Below, piece after piece: positions 7,132 to 17,466 of a stretch of 64,000 nt of DNA; position 1 is the first letter of the stretch, and every line of letters begins with the position of its first letter. The translations under genes were made by a program, and so were the position numbers. Below the pieces are notes generated by a model. That model saw nothing but the letters and a program-made list of their open reading frames with translations. It ran no database searches and was not told the DNA's origin. The DNA is from Neobacillus paridis (lineage in GTDB: Bacteria; Bacillota; Bacilli; Bacillales; Cytobacillaceae), in assembly GCF_016765675.1 (NCBI RefSeq), contig NZ_JAESWB010000233.1, positions 115,988 through 179,987 of the forward strand, read 5' to 3'.

Positions 7132-8700
7132 ATGGCAACTGTGAAGGATTTACTAAAGGTGTTGGGCAAAGATAACGTTAGGATCATTGCTGGCAAAGAG
7201 GGGTTAGAGAGGAGGATTCAATTCCTTACGGTTCAGGAATTTTCTTTTAAAAGCTCCAGGGTTCAAAAAGACCTATTTATCATGACAACGTTTTTTGGCT
7301 TTAAAAATATGGAAGAAATTATTCAACATTTTGAATGGTTAGTTCATATGGAAATAAGTGGTATAGGATTCCATACCGTTAAATATCAAGAAATTCCGCA
7401 AAGACTAATCGAAATTGCTGATAAGTCAGGCATACCGTTATTATCCATTCCCAAAGATCTTCCTTATCATATCATTTTTGAGAAATACAACAATTTGATC
7501 TTGCAAGAAACATCCAAAGTGAAAAATGATATTGATAAATTGAATCAAGAAATGTTAGATTCATTAGTCCTTGAGAAAGATATACATTCTATCATTCAAT
7601 CAGTGGGGAAGTATTTGCAAGTTCCCATTATCTATCTAAACCATGAAAAAGAAGTGATTTCATTGTGGGGTCCGCCGTCTATTTCTAGATCCGATTTGCG
7701 GGATCTGGTAGCAGGGTTTCTCACTAACTATCCGGAGTTAATGGAAACAGTCCAAACAAGTAGAAAACATCTAGAAAGAACACAGTTACATAAAGTAAAA
7801 AAACTGAATTCTGTTTTAGTCATCCCTTTGAATAATCCTTTAGCTTTTTATGGATTTTTATTAGTTCTGAATCAAACAGAAACCGTACCGTTTCAAGAAA
7901 GTATATTAAAAAATACGGCAACAGCATTAATTCTAGATGGAATTAAAAAAAATCAAACGATAGAATATCAGAAAACTAAGGATATACAACAATTTGAAGA
8001 AATTTTTTTAAATAATAGGAACACCCCCCTTAGGGCTGAAGACTTTTATTATCATATTCATCATCTCCATTGCATTATTACCGCTGAACCTGAGTCATTA
8101 AATGACTTGAAGAAAAGTTATCAGTTATTCGAAAGGAGTATTCGCCAGATTGACCGCAATGCCCTTGTTTGGATTTTTGACAAGACACTGATAGCATTAC
8201 TGCAAACAGAGTTCAAGCTGCCAATTCAGGAAATTAAAAACTGGAAAATTGGAATCAGTAATGAACTGAAAGAGATTACGAATGAATCCATTCAATCGGC
8301 ATATGAACAGGCAAAAATCGCAATGCACTTTGCGGCGCTTCAGAAAAAAACGGCCTGTAAGTGGGGAGAGTTGGGTGTTGATCAAATCACCTATCATTTA
8401 CAAAGATCAGCTTTATTAAAGGAGTTCCACTCTCAATATATTCAAGATCTCATCCAATTTGACCAGGTCCATCAAACTGAGTTGGTAAAGACATTATTTG
8501 TTTACCTCACCACTTTTTTTAGTTTGAAAGAAAGTGGTGAATTATTGCATCTGCACCCTAACACAGTCAAATATCGAGTAAAAAAAATCCAAGATATTGT
8601 CCCGGTAAATCTCCAAGATTCTAATCAATATATTAATCTAATGATTTCATTGAGAAGTTACTTCTATCAACAAGAATGTGAATCACAAAATCTAAACTAA
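7132..8700 (+). CDS. PucR family transcriptional regulator
   Basis: A regulator of about 522 residues. The N-terminal PucR sensor domain spans about 1-120 (VKDLLKVLGKDNVRIIAGKEGLERRIQ, ending in PLLSIPKDLPYHIIFEKYN). A GGDEF-like CdaR middle region follows, and the C-terminal PucR helix-turn-helix reads ESGELLHLHPNTVKYRVKKIQDIV. The ATG at 7123 is only 2 bases from GGAGAAGG, so the in-frame ATG at 7132 is the better start. PucR proteins usually activate adjacent purine, amino-acid or amide catabolic genes. Here the downstream genes are an MHS transporter remnant, an M24 peptidase remnant and an amidohydrolase, so this regulator has largely lost its regulon. It ends at its own terminator. Confidence 0.92.
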   Translation: MATVKDLLKVLGKDNVRIIAGKEGLERRIQFLTVQEFSFKSSRVQKDLFIMTTFFGFKNMEEIIQHFEWLVHMEISGIGFHTVKYQEIPQRLIEIADKSGIPLLSIPKDLPYHIIFEKYNNLILQETSKVKNDIDKLNQEMLDSLVLEKDIHSIIQSVGKYLQVPIIYLNHEKEVISLWGPPSISRSDLRDLVAGFLTNYPELMETVQTSRKHLERTQLHKVKKLNSVLVIPLNNPLAFYGFLLVLNQTETVPFQESILKNTATALILDGIKKNQTIEYQKTKDIQQFEEIFLNNRNTPLRAEDFYYHIHHLHCIITAEPESLNDLKKSYQLFERSIRQIDRNALVWIFDKTLIALLQTEFKLPIQEIKNWKIGISNELKEITNESIQSAYEQAKIAMHFAALQKKTACKWGELGVDQITYHLQRSALLKEFHSQYIQDLIQFDQVHQTELVKTLFVYLTTFFSLKESGELLHLHPNTVKYRVKKIQDIVPVNLQDSNQYINLMISLRSYFYQQECESQNLN

Positions 8701-8723
8701 ACGACTATGGAGCTATTTGTCAT

Positions 8724-8750
8724 CTGATTACAATGTAATCAGTTTTTTTT
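8724..8750 (+). terminator. rho-independent terminator after pucR-type gene
   Basis: CTGATTAC (8724-8731), loop AAT and GTAATCAG (8735-8742), followed by eight T. Confidence 0.9.
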
Positions 8751-8842
8751 GTTTTTGGGAGATAATGCTTTTACGTTGAGGATGTTATATTATTATTAAA
8801 AATTATTCTAAATTTTCGATATTTTAGGAAGGAGCATTAAAT

Positions 8843-9822
8843 TTGTTTGTTAACGCTTACAAGCGTTTTTCAACCTTGATTCATCTCATAATAGTATTTT
8901 GCAAGGAATTTCTGCCGGTGGAGAATGGGGAAGCGCTGTATCCTTTTTGGGCGAATATGCCAAACCAAATAGACGGGCGTTTATCGTTAGTTTTTCACAG
9001 GTTGGATCTGCAGCTGGCTTGCTCCTGGGCTCGCTTACAGGGTTGCTCATAAGCAGCATTGTTTCTGCAGAAGCACTGAATGATTGGGCTTGGCGACCTG
9101 CATTTCTTCTTGGTATCTTGATTGCCGCTTTTGGTCTCTATGTTCGCCGCAACGTAGAAGAAACACCGGTATTTCAAGAAACAAAAGATTCGAAACATCA
9201 GAAAGAACAACCGTTGGTAAATGTCTTTAAGGAACATAAAATGCGGATGCTTACGGTCTTTTTGTTGATTAGCGGTGCTTTGGTGACATATTGGTTAATC
9301 CTCAGCTTTATGCCAACGTATATTTCTAGCTTTTTGAAATTACCGTTGAGTTCAGGCTTTTCCTTGACCGCGATTACTTTGATTGTTTATATGATTGCTT
9401 TACCGATTGCCGGATTACTTGCTGACATTTTCGGCAGAAAGCCTATCATGCTAATTGGCTCGGGCGGGATTGTCGTTTTCAGTTATCCGTTGTTTAACAT
9501 TTTAGCGAATACCACCAGCTACGCATCAATGGCCACTGTAGTTTCCCTGTTAGCCTTCATTTTCGCTTTGTTCCAAGGTCCAAATACAGTAGCAATGTCT
9601 GAACTATTCCCGGCCAACGTTAGGGTAAGCGGCTTTTCTGTTCCTTACCAGTTAGCCAGTGCCGTCTTTGCAGGTACGGCAATGATGGCGGCAACGTGGT
9701 TAATCGATAAGACAGGCAATGTCATGATGGTTCCAATATACATGTGTGCAACCATGATGATTACGTTGTTAACAACCATTTTTCTTTTCAAAGAAACAAA
9801 AAATGTTTCCTATGATAAATAA
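8843..9822 (+). pseudogene. MHS-type MFS transporter lacking its N-terminal third
   Basis: A ribosome site (GGAAGGAG) and a TTG start at 8843 remain, but the frame they open is unrelated to the transporter. From about 8896 the +1 frame encodes ILQGISAGGEWGSAVSFLGEYA, the segment that normally follows about 115-130 residues of N-terminal helices in metabolite:H+ symporters. The sequence then continues intact through about eight helices (GLLADIFGRKPIML, SELFPANVRVSGFSV) to a normal C-terminus at 9822. The 5' part has been deleted, leaving about 307 of roughly 430 residues, so transport activity is not expected. It probably imported the substrate of the amidohydrolase or peptidase downstream. 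The peptidase gene begins 22 bp after its stop. Confidence 0.85.
8848..8861. promoter_or_regulatory. cre-like site (CcpA) at the start of the transporter remnant
   Basis: TGTTAACGCTTACA matches the cre consensus TGWAANCGNTNWCA with one mismatch. It overlaps the 16-bp palindrome AACGCTT-AC-AAGCGTT (8852-8867). It lies just after a GGAAGGAG ribosome site, so it would act as a roadblock type site. With the gene broken it may be a relic of carbon catabolite control of the operon. Confidence 0.5.
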
Positions 9823-9844
9823 CCTATTAAAACAGGAGGGCAAC

Positions 9845-10486
9845 ATGAATTATTCAAACCGTAGACAAAAACTAGTAAACTCACTAAAAATATTCGGCAT
9901 TGAAACAATATTAATCCAGAATTTGGAAAGTATCTATTATCTAACTGGATTCCACGCCGCCAATGCGTCCCGCCCCTTTGGATTGGTGCTATCCGGACAA
10001 GAAACTGTGTTAATTGTCCCCGCAACAGCAGCGAACAGCGCTAAAGTCGAGGCAAAAGGTATTGGTATCAAGGTTTATTATGAACATCCGGTAAGCAGTG
10101 GAGAAAGCCTGAACTTTCATACTAGTTTAACAAAAGTAATTGGAACCATGGCTCAAGGCAAACTGCTTGGCGTGGAGGCGGGGAGTATCACGTTAGCGGA
10201 TATGAACGTGCTGACCGGAAATGGCTTTGAGGTTCAGGATATTAGTGCACAAATAGCGGAATTGCGTGCCATAAAGGAACCAGAAGAGCTAGATGCCATC
10301 CGTGTATCTGCCAAGTATGCTGAATATATGGCTTTAATTATTCAACCTGCCCTTTATATTCCTGGAATCGGGGGATTTCGCTGCAGTGATACGGTTATCG
10401 TTCAGGATAGCGGCTGTGAGTTGGTTACCCATTATCCAAGAGATATTCAATCTCTTACTTTATCAAATAAACAAATATTTTCCTAA
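9845..10486 (+). pseudogene. M24 aminopeptidase (Xaa-Pro type) with in-frame core deletion
   Basis: The start is ATG 9845 behind AGGAGGG. Residues 1-135 form a creatinase/prolidase N-terminal domain (QNLESIYYLTGFHAANASRP). The M24 domain begins normally with AELRAIKEPEELDAIRVSAKYAEYMA and then jumps to LYIPGIGGFRCSDTVIVQDSG...YPRDIQSLTL, which is the end of the domain. Only 213 residues remain of about 360. The missing 140-150 residues would hold the two Asp and the His metal ligands. The last two Glu ligands also appear changed (QPALY and RCSD in place of EPGxY and RIED). The reading frame is preserved across the deletion, so a peptide could be made, but it cannot be an active metallopeptidase. 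Confidence 0.85.
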
Positions 10487-10510
10487 TAGAGAGAGGATGG
10501 TAGATTATTC

Positions 10511-11794
10511 ATGGCGAATGATAAAAACGTAAAAATTAAGTGTGGAAAATTGTATGACGGTTTAAAAGCTGAAATGCAGGTTGATATGGAGATTCTGCTA
10601 AAGGGAGATAAAATTGTCGCTGTTGGCCGAAATTTATCCTGCCCGGAAGGTACTGAAATCATTGATTTAGGGGATGCGACGGTTACTCCAGGAATGATTG
10701 ATGCTCATGTTCATCCGCAATTTTTTGATTGGCATGATGTTTATGACGACACCATCTATTATTCTGATGCTTGGAGGGCATTAGCAGTTGCAAATTGTGC
10801 CCAAAAGTCTTTAGCCGGTGGTTTTACCACGATTCGTTCTGTTGGTTGGTTCCGCGAGGATTATTCGTTAGATGTGAAGCGGGCCGTCGAAAAAGGCTAT
10901 ATTGCCGGCTCCCGTCTAATTGTTGCGCCGCATTTCCTCTGTACACCGGGAAGTCATGGGGATATGACTCAGATTGTGAGAACGAACCCTGAACTTAGCG
11001 ATTTTTTGGCAGAGCAGTATCCAACTTGCGGAAATGGTGCTGACTTTTTTGTCGGGGCTGTCCGTCGTGAGGTAAAATTAGGAGCTGACTTCCTGAAAAT
11101 CATGGCGACTGGCGGTTTTGCAACTCCAAATGATTCACCAGAGGACATTCAAATGAATGACAGTGAATTCAAGGCTATTTTTGATACGGCAAAAGAGCTG
11201 GGAATCTCGACAACAGCCCATGCTTATGCACCTAACTTGATTCAAAAGCTCGTAAAATTTGGAATCACTGGTATTGAGCATGGGTCATTAATGGACGAAG
11301 AAACTGCAAGATTGATGGAAGAGCATGGCACCTATCTTGTGCCTACTTTCACTCCATATGATGATGCCGTCCATTGGGATGAGGAGAGCTTGGCAAAAAA
11401 ATCTCCAGAATTCCGCAGAAAGTTGGGTATTTATCGGGAACGTCTAGTTAAAGGACGTGAAGTAATTCTTAACAGCAACATAAAATTGGGTTATGGAACA
11501 GATTTTGTAACTGTTCACAATTGTTACGAAAATGGCTGGGAATATGTTGCTATGTTAAATAGTGGTATGGAACCGTTCCGAGCTTTACAGGCTGCAACTA
11601 AGAACAACGCCGAGATATTAGAAATCGATGATATTGTTGGGACCATTGAACCTGGCAAGCTTGCCGATATTTCCGCATGGAAACGCGACTTGCTGACAGA
11701 CCCTTATGCTTTACTCGATTGTGCCTTCGTTATGAAAAGCGGTATAGTTTATCCAACCGAATGCAGACTTGATCATGAGGTAAAGAAGCTGTAA
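10511..11794 (+). CDS. amidohydrolase family metal-dependent hydrolase (imidazolonepropionase/prolidase-like)
   Basis: An intact 427-residue TIM-barrel amidohydrolase. Visible metal and catalytic residues are His66 and His68 (DAHVHPQ), Lys196 (LKIMATGG, likely carboxylated), His237 (TAHAYA), His257 (GIEHGS) and Asp331 (GYGTDF). The C-terminal strand-rich segment IEPGKLADISAWKRD is the usual family ending. The pattern fits the group of Xaa-Pro dipeptidases and imidazolonepropionase-like hydrolases that cleave cyclic or peptide amides. It is the only intact enzyme in a PucR-adjacent operon whose transporter and M24 peptidase are broken. The starting GAGAGAGGATGG ribosome region is weakly placed, about 12 bases upstream of the ATG. 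Confidence 0.9.
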   Translation: MANDKNVKIKCGKLYDGLKAEMQVDMEILLKGDKIVAVGRNLSCPEGTEIIDLGDATVTPGMIDAHVHPQFFDWHDVYDDTIYYSDAWRALAVANCAQKSLAGGFTTIRSVGWFREDYSLDVKRAVEKGYIAGSRLIVAPHFLCTPGSHGDMTQIVRTNPELSDFLAEQYPTCGNGADFFVGAVRREVKLGADFLKIMATGGFATPNDSPEDIQMNDSEFKAIFDTAKELGISTTAHAYAPNLIQKLVKFGITGIEHGSLMDEETARLMEEHGTYLVPTFTPYDDAVHWDEESLAKKSPEFRRKLGIYRERLVKGREVILNSNIKLGYGTDFVTVHNCYENGWEYVAMLNSGMEPFRALQAATKNNAEILEIDDIVGTIEPGKLADISAWKRDLLTDPYALLDCAFVMKSGIVYPTECRLDHEVKKL

Positions 11795-11830
11795 ATTTGG
11801 TTTAAAACACGAAGAAGTCTCAAGGCGATT

Positions 11831-11890
11831 TGCCTGTCATTCCCATAGGACTGTCGAATTTCCTTGACATCATTCGGGTGGGGGCGGGCA
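11831..11890. repeat. REP-like repeat, copy 2 (diverged)
   Basis: It starts TGCCTGTCAT and ends GGGCGGGCA, with internal GTCGAATTTCCTTGACATCATTC and a following TTTTTATATG. It matches the copy at 24066 better than the copy at 6930, so it belongs to the same family but to a subtype whose terminal palindrome has drifted. Confidence 0.65.
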
Positions 11891-11955
11891 TTTTTATATG
11901 CGACAATAATGACAAGTAATAGGCTTCGGATGTTAGTAGAAAAGGGGAGAGAATA

Positions 11956-12072
11956 GTGAAACACAATTAGAATTATACAAAATCCTTCAAGTATCGTATC
12001 TACCCCAATAAAAGACAAATGGAGCTGATTAATAAAGCCATTGGCTGTTCAAGATTTGTATTCAAATCATAA
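11956..12072 (+). pseudogene. IS200/IS605-type TnpB (OrfB) N-terminal fragment
   Basis: From GTG 11956, behind AGGGGAGAG, the frame reads K-H-N-stop and then NYTKSFKYRIYPNKRQMELI, NKAIGCSRFVFKS and a stop. FKYRIYPNK...Q..LI.KAIGCSRFVFN is the hallmark N-terminus of TnpB/OrfB proteins. There is a TAG at 11968-11970, and everything after about residue 35 of some 370 is gone. Confidence 0.8.
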
Positions 12073-12157
12073 AAATCAAGATTTAAGACTTCTAACTGTT
12101 GGAGTGACAGGGACCGCCTACTAAATAACTGAAGGATACTTCGGTGTTCGTAGGAAT

Positions 12158-12196
12158 CCCCTCCTTCAAACAACTCGGAAGAGTGTGAAGGAGGGG
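12158..12196. mobile_element. right-end hairpin of the decayed IS200/IS605-type element
   Basis: CCCCTCCTTC (12158-12167) pairs with GAAGGAGGGG (12187-12196) around a 19-base loop and is followed by TAGTTCAATA. Subterminal hairpins of this kind mark the ends of IS200/IS605 elements. The remnant as a whole appears to run from about 11950 to 12206, with the transposase interior deleted. Confidence 0.6.
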
Positions 12197-12325
12197 TAGT
12201 TCAATATTGGTCTTCCAAAAGAAAACCGCTATCGGTTAGTCGACAGCGGTGTTTCCTAATGATGATTCCCTTTTTAGTTCGGTTGTTTGTGAGCTATCAT
12301 GATAGTGAAGAGTATGTCTTAATAC

Positions 12326-14581
<2,256 letters not shown>

Positions 14582-14629
14582 TTATTCTGTAGCTGTTTTT
14601 AGAAATAAAAATCAATAATAATTTTTATT

Positions 14630-14644
14630 TTATAATTATTATAA
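14630..14644. promoter_or_regulatory. PerR box upstream of katG
   Basis: TTATAATTATTATAA matches the Bacillus PerR consensus TTATAATNATTATAA at every position. It lies upstream of katG (start codon at 14542, minus strand), so peroxide-inducible derepression of katG is expected. Confidence 0.85.
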
Positions 14645-15094
14645 TATATATTTAGATAAAATGGAAGAATTATGTACTATTTCAATGAGAATCCATACAT
14701 TATTGCAGCAGGGAGGCCTTTCCATTATTTTGGTACGATTAAATGGTGAAGTTTTATGTGTGGAGATATGTGATTCTACTACTAACTGCGAAACACCAAA
14801 TTGATCATACATTTCACTTTTACTGGAATTTCTCTCAGAAAATACTTTATGGGAAATTCTAAAATCACTATTCAGGACTATCATATTAGAGTGCTTAGCG
14901 GATTATGACAGGCACTTTACTTAAGCCGCAAACTCTTCTCAAATAAAATAAATATTTCTCACTTAGCCTTGATTTTCGTGATTGATCTTTGACATTTTGA
15001 TCTATGTTTGGTTAATTTATTGATTAGAAGGGTATGGTCCTTCATGTTTACCTGAATTTTTGAAACTGATTGTATGGGGAAGAGGGGATCGCTC
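14645..15094. other. intergenic stretch with no supported gene
   Basis: AT-rich DNA. An open frame on the minus strand (14639-14884) has no ribosome site and no recognisable content. The only structured item is a lone half-repeat TGACAGGCAC at 14906-14915, the right arm of the REP-like family without its left arm. Confidence 0.5.
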
Positions 15095-15336
15095 GTGATT
15101 GGTGCGATGATCGGTGATATTGTTGGATCACGATTTGAATTCAATATTCATTGAAGCAAAGATTTTGAACTCTTTACCGAGGATTGCCATGTAACAGATG
15201 ACAGTATTATTACTCTCGCTGGTGCTAAGGCAATGATGGAGACGGAGAAAATAATAGCGCCTTCAATAAGTGGGTATGATTTCAATAGTCAATATTACTC
15301 ACTCCTTGAAACTATGACAATTAAATATAATTTGGG
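15095..15336 (+). pseudogene. truncated ADP-ribosylglycohydrolase paralogue
   Basis: From GTG 15095, behind GGGAAGAGGGG, the translation is VIGAMIGDIVGSRFEFNIH-stop-SKDFELFTEDCHVTDDSIITLAGAKAMMETEKIIAPSISG. It matches the first 75-80 residues of the intact gene at 19820 almost residue for residue. An AGA to TGA change at 15152-15154 stops it at codon 20, and homology ends near 15336, so the remaining 460 residues are missing. The MmcQ/YjbR gene starts 38 bp later. Confidence 0.85.
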
Positions 15337-15374
15337 CAGGATTGCATGCTTCGATGTTGAAGGAGTAGGAAAAA

Positions 15375-15722
15375 ATGAAAACGAGAGAGGAAGCTATTGA
15401 TTACTGTTTGAACTTGAAAAACACGTATGAAGATTATCCATTCAGTGATAAGAATTGGACGTTGATGCGACATAAAGACAACAAGAAAGTCTTTGCTTGG
15501 ATTTTCGAAAGAAACGGTCATATTTGGATCAATCTGAAGTGTGAACCCGGTTGGCTGGATTTCTATCGCCAGAAATACCATTCTGTAGTTCCAGCGTATC
15601 ACCTTAATAAAGAGCACTGGAATTCTATTATTCTTGACGGTACTATTCCGGAGGAAGAGATATACGAAATGATTAGACGAAGCCATCATTTAACGAAGCC
15701 TAAAAAAATAAGTCGAGGCTAA
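15375..15722 (+). CDS. MmcQ/YjbR family protein
   Basis: A 115-residue protein of the MmcQ/YjbR (CyaY-like double-wing) fold, whose members are often annotated as DNA-binding, although their function is not established. Typical elements are the N-terminal EAIDYCLNLKNTYEDYPF, the strand pair KKVFAWIFERNGHIWINLKC, HLNKEHWNSIILDGTIPEEEIYEMIRRSHHLTKP and a basic tail. The ATG follows AGGAGTAGG with good spacing. It sits directly after the ADP-ribosylglycohydrolase remnant and is followed by a partial REP-like repeat at 15730, so its neighbourhood has been rearranged. There is no obvious operon partner. Confidence 0.88.
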   Translation: MKTREEAIDYCLNLKNTYEDYPFSDKNWTLMRHKDNKKVFAWIFERNGHIWINLKCEPGWLDFYRQKYHSVVPAYHLNKEHWNSIILDGTIPEEEIYEMIRRSHHLTKPKKISRG

Positions 15723-15729
15723 CCTCGAC

Positions 15730-15751
15730 GCCTGTCACTACTCAGATTTTG
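15730..15751. repeat. REP-like repeat, left part only
   Basis: GCCTGTCACTACTCAGATTT is near-identical to the left end of the copy at 19723. No GTGACAGGCAC right arm follows, so this is a broken copy. Confidence 0.65.
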
Positions 15752-15810
15752 ATAAAGTGGTTAGGATTTCTTGACTCTTTTCATCAAAAGTTAAATACTA
15801 CTGGCCATCA

Positions 15811-16617
15811 TTAGAACTTATATAAGAGCAACCGCATCATATTTCTGAAGCTTGGAATAAGGCACATGGCGGAATAAAGAAAGCGAGTTTTAAATGGAAG
15901 GTTATGGATGGATTTAGATTTAAAAACCGATAAGTTGGTAACTCTTTTAAGGCTGGGATCTAATTTATCTACATCTTGAATATCATCAACCATCCATTTG
16001 TGTACAGCTCCGGTAGTCTTCTCTAGTTTTTCTTTACCGGATTGAATAGCAAATGAGTTCATAATGTCAAAGGCAATCTGCCCGTGTGGAAAGTGGCTAG
16101 TTAGCCGATTAAGCAGCTCTTTGACTGCTTCTTCACTTAGGTATTCTAACAAGCCTTCAGCAATAATCATGGCTCGCTTATTGTTGGGGATTTTTTTCAA
16201 CCATTCCAGTTCAGTAACAGAAGACGGGATCATTTGATAACCTTCATGATTTGAAAAAAAGGACTTACGTAATTCAATCACTTCGGGGAAATCTACGTCA
16301 AACCACTGAACTATTGATGGTGGATTGATTCTTGTGATTCTCGTATCCAAGCCGCAGCCAAGATTCAGTACTGTTGCGTCGGGATTCTTTCCTATAAATT
16401 CTTGCAGCCATGTATCCAATTGTTTAGCCCTTATGACCATAATTTCGTTGCCGAAACTGTTGATTTTTTCAAAGTCATAGTCAATCATGTTAAGAATTTC
16501 TTCTGCCTTTTTGTCACTAAGAATGGGGTTTTTTGTTCGGCTGTCCATGGCCTTTGCCAGTAAAGTGATTAGTAGGGTTTCCTTTTCTTCAGATAAATTT
16601 ATTTTACGGGAATCCAT
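15811..16617 (-). CDS. class I SAM-dependent methyltransferase, LCM/TcmP-like O-methyltransferase
   Basis: A 268-residue methyltransferase of the leucine-carboxyl-methyltransferase-like group that also includes polyketide O-methyltransferases. The SAM-binding loop reads ATVLNLGCGLDTRITRI, the acidic strand WFDVDFPEVIELRKSFF follows, and MIIAEGLLEYLSEEAVKELL matches the post-II motif of this group. It starts 34 bp after the stop of the MarR gene on the same strand, so the two form an operon in which the regulator precedes the enzyme. The substrate is unknown. A role in modifying a small phenolic or drug-like compound would fit a MarR-controlled gene but is inference. Confidence 0.88.
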   Translation of the reverse strand: MDSRKINLSEEKETLLITLLAKAMDSRTKNPILSDKKAEEILNMIDYDFEKINSFGNEIMVIRAKQLDTWLQEFIGKNPDATVLNLGCGLDTRITRINPPSIVQWFDVDFPEVIELRKSFFSNHEGYQMIPSSVTELEWLKKIPNNKRAMIIAEGLLEYLSEEAVKELLNRLTSHFPHGQIAFDIMNSFAIQSGKEKLEKTTGAVHKWMVDDIQDVDKLDPSLKRVTNLSVFKSKSIHNLPFKTRFLYSAMCLIPSFRNMMRLLLYKF

Positions 16618-16651
16618 TATCTTCGCTCCTATGATTCATGTCAGCTGAAAT

Positions 16652-17083
16652 TTACGGCCCCATTTTTTCCAACAGGATATTTACCTTATGGAGGGCGTAT
16701 CTTAAATCCAACTGTTCTTCCATACTTAGCTTGTCTAAACCTTCACTAAATTTTTGGTATATCTTTATCCACTTGTTATCTTGTACTTCTTTTCCTTTGG
16801 GTGAAAGGGAAACCAAAATGGCCCGTTTATCCTTAGCGTCAGGCACCTTTATTAGATAGCCGCCAGTTTCCAAATCCTTTATGATATTCGTCAGTTGCTG
16901 CTTGGCTACGTTTAGGCCAATGCTAATGTCTTTCAAATTTAAAGCCCTGTTTTGCATGTACATATATTCAATAACATGATTTTGCATATGTGATAATTCC
17001 ATTGAGTCCTTGTTTAATTCGCTGAAACTTCCAAAGACATTCGGTATTAGCGAAATGTATTCTTTCACAATTTCTTCTCTCAT
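16652..17083 (-). CDS. MarR family transcriptional regulator
   Basis: A 143-residue winged-helix regulator when started at ATG 17083, which has GGAGGG 8 bases upstream; the in-frame ATG at 17104 has no such site. Visible features are MQNRALNLKDISIGLNVAKQQLTNIIKDLETGGYLIKVPDAKDKRAILVSLSPKGKEV, covering the recognition helix and the wing. It is first in an operon with the LCM-type methyltransferase. A 24-bp palindrome at 17104-17127 lies just upstream of the ribosome site and is a good candidate for its own operator. Confidence 0.88.
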   Translation of the reverse strand: MREEIVKEYISLIPNVFGSFSELNKDSMELSHMQNHVIEYMYMQNRALNLKDISIGLNVAKQQLTNIIKDLETGGYLIKVPDAKDKRAILVSLSPKGKEVQDNKWIKIYQKFSEGLDKLSMEEQLDLRYALHKVNILLEKMGP

Positions 17084-17103
17084 AAAAAATTCCCTCCATT
17101 GCA

Positions 17104-17127
17104 AGTAGTAAATATTATATTACTACT
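17104..17127. promoter_or_regulatory. palindromic operator candidate of the MarR-methyltransferase operon
   Basis: Perfect 8-bp arms AGTAGTAA (17104-17111) and TTACTACT (17120-17127) are separated by ATATTATA. The site lies immediately upstream of the MarR start, where an autorepressor would bind. Confidence 0.6.
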
Positions 17128-17420
17128 TTTGAGTTAAATCAAATTACAATCCTTGGAAAGGTAAATAAATACTTACAATATGATTTACTGCCATGATCTG
17201 TTAACTCTGAACTTAGGGACTGCCTTCACCGAGAAAAGCAAAATGTACAAAATTCAATGCTTCTGCTTTTTTCTAATCCCCAGGTTATAATTATTTTGAA
17301 TCTTTAATGACAATATGTATAATCAATAGTTCGGTTTTCTAAATATCTGTTATTCTATCTATATATGGAAGTGGTTATTTTTGCGAAGGCAAAATATGGC
17401 CGCTGGATTTTATTTTATAT

Positions 17421-17450
17421 ATAATTTTGTGAATGGTTTCACAAAATTAT
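17421..17450. promoter_or_regulatory. Rex/Fnr-type operator in the rubrerythrin leader
   Basis: A perfect 13-bp inverted repeat with spacer TGGT. Its centre, TTGTGAATGGTTTCACAA, fits the Rex consensus TTGTGAA-N4-TTCACAA at every fixed position and also fits the TGTGA-N6-TCACA pattern of Fnr/Crp. It overlaps a possible -10 (TATAAT, 17420-17425) and ends at the AGGAGG ribosome site, a position typical of a repressor. Confidence 0.7.
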
Positions 17451-17466
17451 AGGAGGAGAAAATATT

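Noticed and set aside
14639..14884. An 81-codon minus-strand frame between katG and the glycohydrolase remnant
   Set aside because: It has no ribosome site and no family resemblance, and it overlaps the katG regulatory region.
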